Shown: positions 21,001 to 32,101, counted from the stretch's first letter. The stretch is DNA of 64,000 bases from Gracilaria gracilis (GCA_030374805.1 JARGSG010000013.1:744001-808000); one strand, 5' to 3'. Translations and numbers: made by a program. The notes: generated from the letters alone by a model not told the origin.

Positions 21001-23606
21001 ATAAAGAAACAGGATATTTCCAGATCATCGACTGGCTCAGCTTCGGCCGCAGTCGGTAAGCGGGAAAGTGCATCAGCCTGAGTGTTCAGGATCCCCTTCT
21101 TGTACTGCACGTCGAAGTCGAACTCCGATAATCTTAGCCTCCACCGCATCAAGCGGGCAGAGGGCTCCGCAATCGAGAGAAGCCATCGCAGAGCCGAATG
21201 GTCGGTATGAACGGTAAAATGTCCTTCCATGAGGTACGGTCGCAGCGTCTGGAGAGCCCAGACTACTGCTAAGCATTCTTTCTCGGGTACTGAGTAATTC
21301 CTTTCATGAACGTTAAGGCTTCGAGACCAAAAACCAATTGGAAGTCGTTCGCCACTCTCCGTGGTCTGAAACAGGGCACAGCCGATCTGGAAATTGCTGG
21401 CATCCGTATCGATGGCATAGGGCAATCCGAGTTTCGGCAGGGAAAGAATTGGCGGCGAAGTTACTGCATCAATGAGCGATGAGAATGCCGTTGCCTTACG
21501 GTCATCGAATGGTTCCAGTTTCACTGGCTGTCCCTTTCGCAAGAGTTCATTCAATGGAGCTGCTATATCCGCCAAGTGCGGAATAAAACGGCGGTAGACA
21601 TTGCAAAGGCCGAGGAAGGATCGGAGTTCCGTCTGAGTCCGTGGGTGCTTGGCCTCCTTGAGGGACCGCACACGTACAGCGTCAATCGATAGCCGTCCCG
21701 GACGGATTATGTGGCCGAGATATTTCACGGTATCGGTAAAGAACTCGCACTTCTTCAACTTCAGTGTGATGCCTGCCTCTCTTAGGACTCGCATCACCTC
21801 CCGAACGTGGGTCAAGTGCTCTTCCAGGTTACTGGAGAACACAATGATGTCATCCAGGTATACCAGGCACGTCTTCCATTTAAAGCGGGCAAGCAAAATG
21901 TCCACTGCTCTTTGGAAAGTGGCAGGGGCGTTCGTGAGCCCGAAGGGCATCCGGTTGAATCGGTATAGTCCTTGATGACATACAAACGCCGTTTTATCAC
22001 GGTCCTCTGCCCTAACTGGGACTTGCCAATATTCCCAGTTCGCGTCGAGGGTCGTGGACACCTTTGCGCTTCCGAGCGAATCGATACATTCGTCCATCCT
22101 CGGGATGGGATACACGTCCTTGACGATAGCCGCGTTAAGCTTGCGGTAATCGATACAAAAACGCCAAGACCAATCGGATTTGGGAGCGAGTACCACGGGC
22201 GAGGCCCATGGCGACTGGGCCGGTTCAATGACTCCTGCGCGGAGCATCGTCTCGACTTGAGTCTTTTCTTCTTCCCGAGCTGTCGGTCCTGCCCTGTAGG
22301 GGTGTTGCGAGATTGGCCGAGTGTTCGGCATCAAATCTATCCGATGTTCGGTGATCCCAATTTTCCCAAGGGAACCGTCCCACATGGGGGTGAACTCGGG
22401 TAGCATATCCCGTAACTTCTCACGGTGAGACTCTGGGACATGGTTAAAGTCTAGAGACTCGAGCTCCTGTACGGGGTCCTTCTTCTCAGATCCAGGTGAT
22501 TCTGGCCTTCCTTCCGACAGTTTCAGCGTTGCTTCTTTCGACGAGTTCAACACTTCTTTACCCGATGAGTTCGGCGCAGCGTCTCCCGACGAAGTCTTTG
22601 GTACGGTTGTGTCAGCGCACTTCCCCTCTTCCTCCTCAGCTTCGAGAATTCCGAGAACCTCGGCGGTAGAGACCTGTGTGGGTACAATAGCCACCGGGTG
22701 TGGTAACATGGAACCAATGACTTGGTTCTTTACCAACCTCTGTTGGGAGGAGCTGAAATTAGCAACAAATACCCTGAAGGGCTTTTCTGGCTCAACAAGT
22801 ACAATCTCATTCGCGAGGGCCACGTTCTGCCTTTTGTAAAGGAGTGGCAATGGCTGAACAATTTGCAGGCCGTGCTGTAGGGACGTGACCGTGACCCATG
22901 TCTGGGATTCCGGTGGAATGCAAATAGACCGAGCCACTCGGAGCTTTGTAGACGAACGGTGCGATTCCGCTGGCTGCTGGGCCCCTGGCAATGGAACTTG
23001 CTTCTTGAAAGCCTTTCGTAAAGGTCGCCGAACAATTGGCACTGTTGTGCCGTCCTCCAGCTCGACGGTCCTTTTCCGTGGTCGAATTGCTTCGGCAAAA
23101 CGGTCGCAGAAATCACATCCGAGTATGACCGGCGCGGCTAAACGCGCACAGACTATGAAGTCCAAGCGGAAAACGCAACGGCCAAGCCTGACAATCAGGT
23201 CAATTACTCCCACGATTGAAAGGGGCCTATTGTTTGCATCCGCTATCTCGGTCGGCGGGGCCGGCCGAATCTGAGACAATAACTGCGGCGGAATGAGCGA
23301 TTGAACCAAAAAGTTTGGACCAGCACCCGTGTCGAGAACGGATAACTGCCGAACCATATAATGGTCGGATATCCCGAGGTCGGCGAAAACCTTGTAGTTT
23401 CGTTTCGCCATGACCAGGACTCTATCCGGAGCGCGGAAATTGCGTGACCGTACCCACGGGCGACGGAGAACACCGAGATGTTCCGAGTCCACGTCTGTCG
23501 TAGCCATCTTCCTCGTAAGCATCGTGACCGGGGAGCGAGGCTTTGCAACCTCCGGCGCAGTTGAGCTCGACTGCGTTTGCGCCGCTCCTTCAAAGGAGGC
23601 TCCCAT
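18095..23606 (-). pseudogene. pol: Gypsy-1 pol: protease, RT, RNase H, integrase, chromodomain
   Basis: From ATG 23606: protease VLDTGAGPNFL; RT FCIDYRKLNA, LDANWEYWQVPV, MPFGLTNAPATFQ and catalytic YLDDIIVFS; RNase H IDTDASNFQIG and TDHSALRWLL; integrase zinc region HLSHYAKLSAHPGG...CSGCAKN; core D (VAIDILGEF), D (LLSDNGSQF), E (NGQVERFNRT). A TAG at 20520-20522 just before VAIDI breaks the frame (CAG to TAG would explain it). A one-base frameshift near 20000-20040 leads into the integrase C-terminal domain (GGYVFLRKEYYNP), a long Pro/Ser/Glu-rich linker and a terminal chromodomain (EFVVDRIV, LVYQVRWYGYPPSEDTQEP). The chromodomain places it among chromoviruses, which target heterochromatin. 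Confidence 0.9.
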
Positions 23607-23752
23607 GCTCAGTTTTTCTGAGCGTCGCCGCTATTTTGCGGAACCATTGGGCTCGCAGATGCGGCTGCTGCTTCACCATGATGCGGTGAAGATTCCTGTT
23701 TTCCAGGCTGAGTATCCGCCTTCGCACGAAGATACGATTTGTCGCGAACACG

Positions 23753-25627
23753 TTACCGCTCGGCGGGCGTCAACGACTCATAATGGAGAACAATTTTTGC
23801 CATCTCCCTGAATGGTAACATACAGTTCGGGGCAATATGACCAGGTTTGTAGCAAACATGGCATATGAGCTGGCGAAGAGAATCTGCATTGGGCGGCCTT
23901 CGCTCCTGTCTCGGGGGGTAGGGATCCCTCCACCCGGGACGGGAGTTTCTGTATCCGCCAGAGTGCGGCACTGGCAATGCCGGAACATGATTACCGGCGT
24001 ACAGAGCAGCATCCGAATCTTCGGTTGTCGGTCCCATCGTGGATGGCAGGTCCGACGTTGCCAAAGATTGGTCACTCTGCACTAGGTGCACGTCGTCGTA
24101 GTTAGCATGGGCTGAACCTCTCGATTGATGCTGTGATAAATCCCTCTCTTCCAGATGGAATAGACGGCGTGTGCGAGACTTAATGCCGGCACGTGCCCGT
24201 GCCGCATCACCCTCAGCTTGGGCAAATTGAACCAGCTCCAAGTAGGAGATCTTGCACTTGTTCTCCCGATAACGGGCTACCAAAGTCCTAATCGAGGGAA
24301 CCAAGCTATCCACAAACATGGTACATCGCTCGGCCGCGGAGTAGACGTTCCCACAGCGGTGAAAGGCCTTATTCAACCGTGTAGAATAAACGGTCTCCGT
24401 TTCTTCCGGTCCTTGCTTCGTGTCGCGCAATGCGAGTATGGCATCTTGAATTGCGTTTCCTGTAGCGTAGGATCGCAGGAGGTACTGTACAGCCTCTGAC
24501 CAACAGGTCACTCCTCCCTCGGAGGCACGAGACGATCCGCGGACAGAGTTGTACTGGTCCTCGGCCATACCTTTTAAAAAGTAAGGCAGTGCGATGTAGG
24601 CTTGCGCCTCAGACATCCGAAGTATATCGGCTTCCCCAAAATATCGGGCGAGAAAGTCCAACACCAGGATTGGATCCTGCCCAGAGACCTTATTGGGCTT
24701 CAGTGTGAGCTCCAGCCTCTTAATGTGGTCTTTCACTCGTCCAGTCCCGCGAGGGGTCCTTTCTCCACTGGAGTCTTCCAGCCGATAATATCGGTACGAC
24801 AGCAACTTCCGATACAATAAATTCGTCGGCTTCAGTTCCTTGAGTCCAAGGTGCTTTCGTCCTTTAGAACGGCTCCGGGCAACGCCTTGCGTGGCCTCGG
24901 TGGCCCGGGAACGGGTAGCACGAGAGCGTGGGGGCTCGTCCTCACCTTCCGAAGAATCGGTTGACGAATCCCTGACTTGGGCATTAGACTCAGAGAATGA
25001 AGAAGAGGACGAATCAGGTTCCAATTTAACCTTTCTCTTCTTTCCCGCATGGCGGTCCTTGGAGCGGTGCGACTTCCGAGAACCTTCGGAAACCGGCACG
25101 CCGGGCGCCACAGCATCGTGGATGATGGTGTGCTCGACCGTTTCCAGACGGGCCGCTAAGCGGTTTAAACGATCAGCTGCCTGCTCATGCAGGACAGCCG
25201 ATTCCTTTCGGTCTTCCATGATCTGGTTGACATCAGACCGTAAGACACGGACGTCTTGCGAAACATCCCGAACATCGGCTTCGTACAGCCGTTGCCGGAG
25301 TTTCGTAATGTCGTGAATCAGAGCCACGTGAGAGTTCTGCATCACGCGCACTTGTGCCTCTAATTCACGGAGGGTATACTCGTGGGACCTCGACGACATG
25401 GCTCCAGCCGCTTGCGCGGAATTAGCCGGTCCTTGAGCTGGTGGGGCCCCATTGTTGGTACGGGGACCTCGGGAAGCCGGTGCTTGAGCGTTATCACCCG
25501 GAACGTTCAGTACATCCGTTGGTAACGGCGGGAGGCTCTGAGCCAGTCCAGATGATTCCGGTGGTCCGGCAATTGGGCCAGGTGCAGACCCAGCCTTCGA
25601 GCGACCGTTGTTACGGCGAGATGTCAT
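23753..25627 (-). CDS. gag: Gypsy-1 gag (capsid, nucleocapsid)
   Basis: First in-frame ATG is at 25627 (MTSRRNNGRSK). About 624 residues: a disordered Pro/Ala-rich N-terminus, a coiled-coil (RELEAQVRVMQNSHVALIHDITKLRQ), a Ser-rich acidic/basic region, then the capsid-like helical domain (DPILVLDFLARYFGEAD, YFLKGMAEDQY, YSTRLNKAFHRCGN). Near the C-terminus is one CCHC zinc knuckle, CHVCYKPGHIAPNC. Pol begins 147 bases downstream in another frame. Intact here. Confidence 0.88.
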   Translation of the reverse strand: MTSRRNNGRSKAGSAPGPIAGPPESSGLAQSLPPLPTDVLNVPGDNAQAPASRGPRTNNGAPPAQGPANSAQAAGAMSSRSHEYTLRELEAQVRVMQNSHVALIHDITKLRQRLYEADVRDVSQDVRVLRSDVNQIMEDRKESAVLHEQAADRLNRLAARLETVEHTIIHDAVAPGVPVSEGSRKSHRSKDRHAGKKRKVKLEPDSSSSSFSESNAQVRDSSTDSSEGEDEPPRSRATRSRATEATQGVARSRSKGRKHLGLKELKPTNLLYRKLLSYRYYRLEDSSGERTPRGTGRVKDHIKRLELTLKPNKVSGQDPILVLDFLARYFGEADILRMSEAQAYIALPYFLKGMAEDQYNSVRGSSRASEGGVTCWSEAVQYLLRSYATGNAIQDAILALRDTKQGPEETETVYSTRLNKAFHRCGNVYSAAERCTMFVDSLVPSIRTLVARYRENKCKISYLELVQFAQAEGDAARARAGIKSRTRRLFHLEERDLSQHQSRGSAHANYDDVHLVQSDQSLATSDLPSTMGPTTEDSDAALYAGNHVPALPVPHSGGYRNSRPGWRDPYPPRQERRPPNADSLRQLICHVCYKPGHIAPNCMLPFREMAKIVLHYESLTPAER

Positions 25628-25757
25628 TGTCCGCCGAAGCAATCGGGAGTTTTAAACGAACGATTTCCGCTTCCGGCAATGGCGCAAAGTGGATTCTCCC
25701 CACGCAGAGGGATACAGCACTAGTTTCCACTACAACAAATGTTGGCCAGAAAGCCGT

Positions 25758-25775
25758 TTCTAAGTCGGGAGACCA
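25758..25775 (-). other. Gypsy-1 primer-binding site
   Basis: On the minus strand, two bases inside the 5' LTR, TGGTCTCCCGACTTAGAA. It begins TGG, so it can pair with a tRNA 3'-CCA end. The same 18 bases occur at 34751-34768 in Gypsy-2. The tRNA isotype was not identified. Confidence 0.85.
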
Positions 25776-25777
25776 CT

Positions 25778-26627
25778 TGTGGGGCAAAGCCGGGAACGGA
25801 AGGAAAGAACACAAACCGCGCCAGCGGCTACGCACCCAAGGTGTTCAGCCTTGCTCCCTATTGGGGCAGAGCAGTGGCAGAACCCTCCGATGAGGCCGAC
25901 ACGTGCCGGGCGTAACTCCGGACAGCCTCTTCCTGACTTACAGACGGAGGTTGGGGTGGCAATCGGGGTGCCAACAGGATGGATTCTACTAGGTGTGGCG
26001 TATCCCGTAGCAAAAGGGGCGAGATAGAAGGTAGCAAAATAAGCCGCACTGCGGAGCACAGACTCGTGAGAGCCGGGAACAATCCCGAGACAAAAAGGGG
26101 CAAACCTGTAGAACAGGGCGAAGTGTAACGAAGCCGTAAGACGGGAAAACAGAAAGAGTGTATGAAAGAATGATAAATAAGAGGCCGTAACGACGGATCG
26201 GTGCTTCTCGGTGACGGAGGTGGATAACTTGTCCGGATAAGCGGCGGTATTTCCCGGGAATGGGGCAAAAGACCGTGCGCAAGCGGAACTCAAGCTAGAG
26301 CCAAGGCCTCGTTGAGGTTTACTTCCGGAACAGTGGCGGCAAGTGCCGCCACTTATATACGGCTGACAAATATCACTAAAATATCTAAGTACCCGGCTCG
26401 CCGGCCAACACTACCCACGTGTACCTCCTTGGCACACTTGCAACGGCGCATCCGGTAATCGGGCGCGGGCACACACGTGTCGCGCCAATCCTACCCTTCA
26501 TAGGCGGATCCCTAATCCGGGCCAAATAGGCAAATAGACTTCATAAAAGTAGGAAGTTCAGCCGAAAATAACAACGGATATATGAGTGGCATCCCCCTCA
26601 GTCCCTGCCAAGGACAATTGCTCTACA
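25778..26627 (-). repeat. Gypsy-1 5' LTR (850 bp)
   Basis: Counterpart of 15107-15955, with about ten substitutions or single-base indels. Because the antisense ATG lies in the LTR, this copy reads outward into the flanking half of ORF X (26581-26908). Confidence 0.95.
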
Positions 26628-26908
26628 GTAGTGAGCGTGTTGTTGGAATAGAAAGTTTAGTGTCCGGTCTGGAGCCGCAGGACAAGGAAGTTGAAAAACA
26701 AATTGAAACCGCAAAGACAGATAAACTGGTGTATGAAGCTTTGCAATCTAGGGAAAGGTGGAGTAACGAAGCTTTAACAGCTATCCAGAAAGCTAAAGAA
26801 ATGATGAAGGACGCGTCAAGCGAAGAGGAAAAAAGTGCGATTCAAGCGATTCTCAGTCGTTCCAACGCAAGCCATGCAAAAGTACCTCCATCGTCTTGGA
26901 TTTGAAGT
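26628..26908 (+). pseudogene. ORF X, 3' part, after Gypsy-1 insertion
   Basis: After the second GTAGT the frame of ORF X resumes (ERVVGIESLVSGL, EKQIETAKTDKLVYEALQSRERWSNEALTAIQKAKEMM) and ends PPSSWI-stop. Mostly helical, probably a coiled-coil tail. An ATG inside the 5' LTR (26582) is in frame with it, so an LTR antisense transcript could encode this half as a fusion protein. Confidence 0.55.
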
Positions 26909-27396
26909 CTGCAAGCTCAATTTTATACTCGGACTCCTTCGGCTGCACAAAGTGGAGGAACAGACACTGTGCAGTGTATCTTTCGTATAGGGTCCTCCCC
27001 CAACGGAATGCCTCCGGTCAAACATTTTCTGTTTCTATTGTCTCAGGTTCTTTGTTTTAAACAGGTTGATGTCTCTCTGTCAGTTCTGTTATGCTCACCC
27101 ACTGTGGTGCAGGTGCGGCAAAAATTGCTCTACCTGGATATGAGCCAACAAGAGCCGTGGTCTTCTATGGCTTGTTTCCATCCTATTCTGGTGATATTCT
27201 TTCTTTGCGTATACCGTTGCAGAAGCTCTAGTTCCAGGACGGTAGTATTGTCTTTGAACCAGATACATCTGCAGCCATGGGGACCGGGTTCAGATGGGGG
27301 TTTCTCGGTCTCTTGCACATGGCTGTAACGCAGGAATGACTAGAAACGGAATTTGGATTAGACCTCATTGCATCTACCCTATCTGCTTCGTACATG

Positions 27397-27476
27397 GTAA
27401 GTAGTCTCACACGCGTATTCGCTTCATAGAACGAACACTGACAAAATGGTGTCGCTCGCATGTGATTTACACACAG
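27397..27476 (+). other. Intron 1 of the EF4 fragment
   Basis: GTAAGT...ACACAG, 80 bp, between LSASYM and IQAQGSEEW. Confidence 0.7.
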
Positions 27477-27838
27477 ATTCAAGCTCAAGGATCAGAGGAA
27501 TGGAAAATGATATCGAATCCTGCAGCTATTCCTTCTGGTCATGTAAGGATTATGGAGCCATATGCAAAGGTTGAAGTTATTTGCAACGAGGAACATCTCA
27601 GTCCTCTTATGGATTTAGCGCAGTCAAGAAGAGGTGAACTTCGAGATTAGCGCTACAAAGCTTTTGATCGAGTTAAGTTGATATATTCCGTACCCCTTGC
27701 CGAACTTGTGACCGACTTTCATGACGTTTTGAAATCGAGAAGTGCTGGGTTTGCGTCCATGAATTATGAAATGGAAGGAATGAGGCCTAACAATCTGAAG
27801 AGAATGGACAATCATGTGGTAGGAGAACCGGTTGATGG

Positions 27839-27919
27839 GTGAGTTGCCGTGTATATTTCGAAGTTCGAAACCAAGTTCTAACCATTCTATTGTACATTCT
27901 ACGTTTCGCTGGTTTCTAG
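27839..27919 (+). other. Intron 2 of the EF4 fragment
   Basis: GTGAGT...TTCTAG, 81 bp; splits a Gly codon in GEPVDG-LSSVVHEL. Confidence 0.8.
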
Positions 27920-28080
27920 GTTGTCCTCAGTTGTACATGAACTGAAAGCATACAGCCAAGGCCGGTGGATGGTAGAAAATTTAAAGGATGTGATTCCTAG
28001 ACAGATGTTCAAGGTGAACATACAGGCTGTGGGGGGCGGGAAGATCTTGGCCAGACGACACATAAATCCTTTTCGGAAAG

Positions 28081-28147
28081 GTAAGTCCTTGTGTTCTCTT
28101 CACATGCGCAAAATACCAGTTCTTAACAATGTATTCGATACCCACAG
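28081..28147 (+). other. Intron 3 of the EF4 fragment
   Basis: GTAAGT...CCACAG, 67 bp; joins NPFRK to DVTAKC, the conserved EF4 C-terminal motif. Confidence 0.8.
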
Positions 28148-28185
28148 ATGTCACCGCCAAATGCTGTAGAGGAATTGCGTGTTTC

Positions 28186-30700
28186 AATTGAACTTCGACG
28201 GGCTGCTCTTGTGCTCCTCAAGAGTGGTGGTAGCTGATAGTGATCTCCCACGAGAATGAACGCACCGCGAGCAAATTGAAATAGACCAATACATATAGGC
28301 TGCAGTATCTGCGAAGCTTCATCCACGACAACCAAATCAAACTCTGTTTGCCTGGCTAAAACAGCGTGATTGATCCCCAAACATGTGGTAGCGAGTACTC
28401 TAGGTGCATCTAGGTCTTTCTCAAGCTGTACCGTCCCAATTCCAGGTCTACATATCTTCGAGATGTGGTTGTCGTGAATTCGGGCATCGATGACATCCAA
28501 GTTCCGGCCGAGCCTTATAAAATCTTTGAAGCCGTGTTCCAGGAGTTTCAACAACAGATTGTCAACCGCCGTGTTGGTATGAGAACAAAGTAGGACAGAC
28601 TTCCCTCGAGAGGCAAACGCTAAAACAATAGCTGCAAGTGTCGTGGTCTTCCCAGTACCCGGCATGCCAAGAATAAGAAGGTAGTCCTTTGCTCGCTTTG
28701 ACATCTCAACAGCTTCTCTTTGCTCTTCGTTCAGGGCCTGGGTGAGATCAGGTAACACGCTATTTCTACCGTTTCTCCGTTCTGATTCTTCCCCTGAGAA
28801 GAATTTGGGTTCCATCCCGTCTACGATGAGCTCTCGTAATCTAGTCGCGATGGCGTTATCCTTGTCGCAAAAGAGATTTTCAACTGTTCTCTTGGAGGTA
28901 CTATGTGAGGAATAGATCTCCTCGGTGTCATTCCTCCATGATACTTCGGATGGAACTAATCCCTGATGTGACACCCAAGCACTGAGACTACGACTTACGA
29001 CGACGGAGACAGAATTAGGATTGATGTGGGTTACAAAACCATTTGTTAGTCCACATTGCCATGTATGCGTTGACAGTTGCTGACAAGAAAGTCCAGACTT
29101 GCTCGTGATAACACGTTCAGCAGACACAACGACAAAGTCCCCTCTCGCTAGTCCTGCTTTCGTTAGGTCCGGTTGGATATCTGCTTCAGGATGTCGTGAA
29201 AAAACAGCCCGTATTCGCGTACCCGGTGTTAGAAGTTCATGTGGAGACAAAAATGACGATGATTCCGCTCGCTGTAATAAAAGGTTCGAAAGACATCTTC
29301 CCTCTTCTTCTCGCTTGTGGCTTTCCATCGCCCATATTTCTTTTGAGAAACGACCTGCCTGCCTTTCTTCTTCAACTAAGAGGGATCTCCAAAACCTGTA
29401 GTACTCTGCGTGTTCACGCGATAGATGCGACGTTCTTTCGTTGAAAAAGTCAATCCCAGGACCCTCGCTGAGTCCTTGAACCGGGGAATGCTCCAAAAGC
29501 TTGTACTGCGTCATGCAGCTTTTACTAACAAAACATTTAGAGCAAAAGTCTGGGCGACCTTTAAGGAGTGGGGGCATGTCATTGATTGATGCCTCACGCG
29601 TCAAAAATGAAGCCAACCTGTTCCTTTGCATCATGAGCCCGACAATTTCTCCCCGCACGCATATAATCACCAGATTCTTCTGTCACCCCTCTATTGTTTT
29701 GAATACCGTTCTCGACTGAGATGCTTCGGGATTCGTGTCAATACTTGTATCCTTGGTAGCATCTAATTCCAAAACAGACTTCAGAGCTTCTTGGTATTGC
29801 ATGTAGGTCAACAAGCCGTGCTGTACAAAACGACTGTTCCTATCCGACATTAGCAACGTATACAATTCTGTTTGTGCAGCATGAGATACAGCTGAGTAAC
29901 CCAAGGAATTTCCGGTCTTCAACTCAAACACACCGACACCCGTATCAATATCATCGACTCGGAACAGCACTGATGCGTCGATCTTACCTTTTAAACCAAG
30001 AATCGGTGACCATATGAGTTCTTCAATGTCGGGGACTTCTTTCACAATAACCCGGTGAGACGGTTTACCGTCTTGCATTAAGCCCCCAAGTGTTTTCAGG
30101 TAGTTCCCAGACCCCATGAACACCTTGTACCATTCAATTATGTTAGGAATAACCTTATGAAGTACGAGACGGGCATTCTGATCCAGGACTTTAGCTGCGT
30201 AAAGGGATTCATAGTTGCGGCATAACACTTCTTCAACAGCTTCAAAGAATGATTCTGTATCAACTCCACCGGTCTGAGAAACGCATTCGGCTGACGTATA
30301 ATCTCGGGTATTCGAATCACTTGCGAGAATGAATTGAAACATATCGTGAATCAGAGTTCCGAATACTGCTGCTTTACTAGCCAAAGCAGAGTCCTTTGGC
30401 ATACCTGAAGGGGTACGGTGTGATAGGATAGCTTTGCGCAGACATGCAAACGATTCTGCAACCGCCGTTGCCGAGACAAGTGTGTCTGGATGGTGCACGA
30501 AGAAATGAAGTTCGCTAGTGATGAGAACTGGATTAGCGTTCTTACATGATTCTGTCTCCCATGCTTGAAATGTACCATCTTCGTGAGTCAAGATACCCCG
30601 TACGACATCCCCTTGTTTTACATCACAGCTCATCCAGTCTTCACATAAAGCGATGGTCAGTTGTTGACCGGAAGCAAGATCAGCGGTTCGCAACATCTTT
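28186..30700 (-). pseudogene. DNA2: DNA2-like nuclease-helicase fragment
   Basis: Nuclease half (30700-29686): LVSATAVAESFACLRKAIL, GTLIHDMFQF, GLKGKIDASVLF, FELKTG, AAQTELYTLL, the RecB-like nuclease motifs of Dna2. Fe-S cysteines are continued after the stop in FCSKCFVSKSC. An in-frame TGA at 29683-29685 separates it from the helicase part (29682-28186): walker A GMPGTGKTT, TNTAVDNLL, walker B VVVDEASQ, motif III GDHYQLPPLLRS. Helicase motifs IV-VI and the protein N-terminus are absent: the left end abuts the EF4 fragment near 28185, the right end the reductase fragment near 30700. Dna2 processes Okazaki flaps and broken ends; this copy cannot do so. The stop needs one C-to-T change from CGA. 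Confidence 0.85.
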
Positions 30701-31667
30701 GCGTCTGTGGGGTACAACTCGAAACCTGTTATCCCCAAAAGTGGAAGCCTTAATGTCGCTTCCCAGCAGCCACAAGCTAACAATGGTCGAATCTGACATG
30801 TTGGAACCGGAGACATTTCCTGCGTTCCTGAACAACGCCCAAGGTTTAATCCACACTGCAACTCCTGTGATAATCGGTTCTGATGGGAAGATACCCTTCA
30901 GAACAGTCGAAGAAGGGATGGAAAAGCAAGTGAAGCCAGCCGTGGAAGGAACACGTGCTCTTTTTCGCGCAGCAGCAGAAGCCAGTGTGAAAAGAATCGT
31001 GCTTACCTCTTCTGCTAGTGCAATGAGCGTACTTCCAGTCCAGCCATCCGTTTTGGGCGAAACAGCCTGGAGTGATGAAGGCTATATTCGAAAGAGACTG
31101 ATGGATGTTCCAGATAGTATTTATGCTTTGTCGAAGCTGCGGCAAGAACGACTTGCTTGGGAACTTGCCGAAGAGCTGGGAATTAAGCTTTTAGTTATCA
31201 ATCCAGGTTACGTCTTTGGTCCTACATTACTTCCAACATCTTGTGACTCCTTGAATCTGCTTGCTAACATGGCAAAAGGAAGGGGCCTTTCCAAACACCT
31301 ATGTCAAGAAGGTATGGTGACGAACAGTTTACTCCGCTTTGTTGATGTTCGTGAAGTTGCCGAGGGTCACGTTCTTGCTCTTGAACGCCACGATGCTGAA
31401 GGTCGGTACATAATGATCTCGTTCTACAAGCACAGTGGAGAGATTTACCAGGTTCTTCATGAACATCAGGCTTTCAAGAAATCTCCTGAGAGACAAGTAG
31501 ATGCATCTCAGACATTGGACACACCTCCACCTTTCGATAGTAGTAAGGTGAGGAAGCTAGGAGTAAAGGAGATTCCATGGGAAGAAACGATTAGAGCGAC
31601 TGCCGAATCTTTAGCTTCAACGAACAGCATACGACGAGCTGGCGGACCAGCGGTGAAGCAGAACTAG
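30700..31667 (+). pseudogene. NAD(P)-dependent epimerase/dihydroflavonol-reductase-like fragment
   Basis: From about GTTRNLLSPKVEALMSLP the frame follows extended short-chain dehydrogenases of the DFR/cinnamoyl-CoA reductase type: LTMVESDML, GLIHTATPV, VEGTRALFRAAAEASVKRIVLTSSASAM, catalytic YALSKLRQE (YxxxK), LLVINPGYVFGPTL, FVDVREVAEGHVLALE. The N-terminal Rossmann turn (GxxGxxG) that should precede is missing because the homology begins at the breakpoint with the DNA2 fragment. The rest is open to a TAG at 31665-31667. Without the nucleotide-binding loop it should be inactive. Upstream codons up to 30546 are antisense DNA2 sequence. Confidence 0.8.
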
Positions 31668-31693
31668 TACGTTTTGGCATTGGCACTGTCTGG

Positions 31694-32068
31694 TTAATTA
31701 ACCAACAAGAAGCCACTGAAACCCGCACGCATGACAGATGCAAAGAGTAGTTCAATCTGTGCGACATTCTCGAATAGCCTGCAAATGTCGTACAAAAAGA
31801 GTTCAAGTAGCAGGACTGCAGCGCTCTTGTCCGGAATAGCATAAATGTCAACTGCAGACAGAGCCAGTGAAGCAGCGAGAATGTTGTTTACCGACCAAAC
31901 CCCGGTTTCGTAGTACCCAATGGGAGTAACAGCAGCACAAACAACACCTAGAAGGGGATCAAACGACAAGCTGCCACGTCGTCTATGGTAAACGAAAACG
32001 CAATCCAGTGCACCTAGATTAACCTTAGAGACGTAGAGCAGTTCAAAGCTTTCCACAACACTCTTCAT
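31694..32068 (-). pseudogene. Probable signal peptide peptidase-like fragment
   Basis: 124 hydrophobic codons. VWSVNNILAASLALSAVDIY and AVLLLELFLYDICRLFEN resemble the segment of presenilin-type signal peptide peptidases holding the first catalytic Asp (YD, here LYDICRLF). The second catalytic motif (GxGD) and PAL are absent; the frame ends 26 bases from the end of the reductase fragment. The similarity is by eye and modest. If right it is a fourth truncated host gene in this block. Confidence 0.4.
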
Positions 32069-32101
32069 CCTTATCGTAGATAAAGTGAGAGAATCTCACA
32101 A

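Larger units (their letters stand above)
15107..26627 (-). mobile_element. Gypsy-1: Ty3/Gypsy chromovirus-type LTR retrotransposon with antisense ORF
   Basis: 849/850-bp LTRs (about ten differences), TSD GTAGT, a tRNA primer-binding site at 25758-25775 and a polypurine tract at about 15956-15968. On the minus strand it carries gag, then pol (protease, RT, RNase H, integrase, chromodomain). An extra 631-codon ORF on the plus strand begins inside the 3' LTR. Pol has one nonsense codon and one frameshift, so this copy is recently dead. Inserted in ORF X. Confidence 0.95.
27111..28185 (+). pseudogene. lepA: EF4/LepA (GUF1-type) translation factor fragment with three introns
   Basis: Exon pieces match the C-terminal half of the ribosome back-translocation GTPase EF4: [126 protein letters not shown]. 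Introns of 80, 81 and 67 bp with GT-AG ends (27397-27476, 27839-27919, 28081-28147) join the frame exactly. Stops at 27229-27231 (TAG), 27337-27339 (TGA, where the family has Arg in QERLE) and 27648-27650 (TAG) break it. The G domain is absent and the extreme C-terminus is cut near 28185. The retained introns show it derives from genomic DNA, not from an mRNA copy. Confidence 0.85.

Noticed and set aside
29683-29685. TGA in DNA2 as a selenocysteine or readthrough codon
   Set aside because: No selenoprotein-type context; the gene piece is truncated at both ends, so a plain nonsense mutation is simpler.
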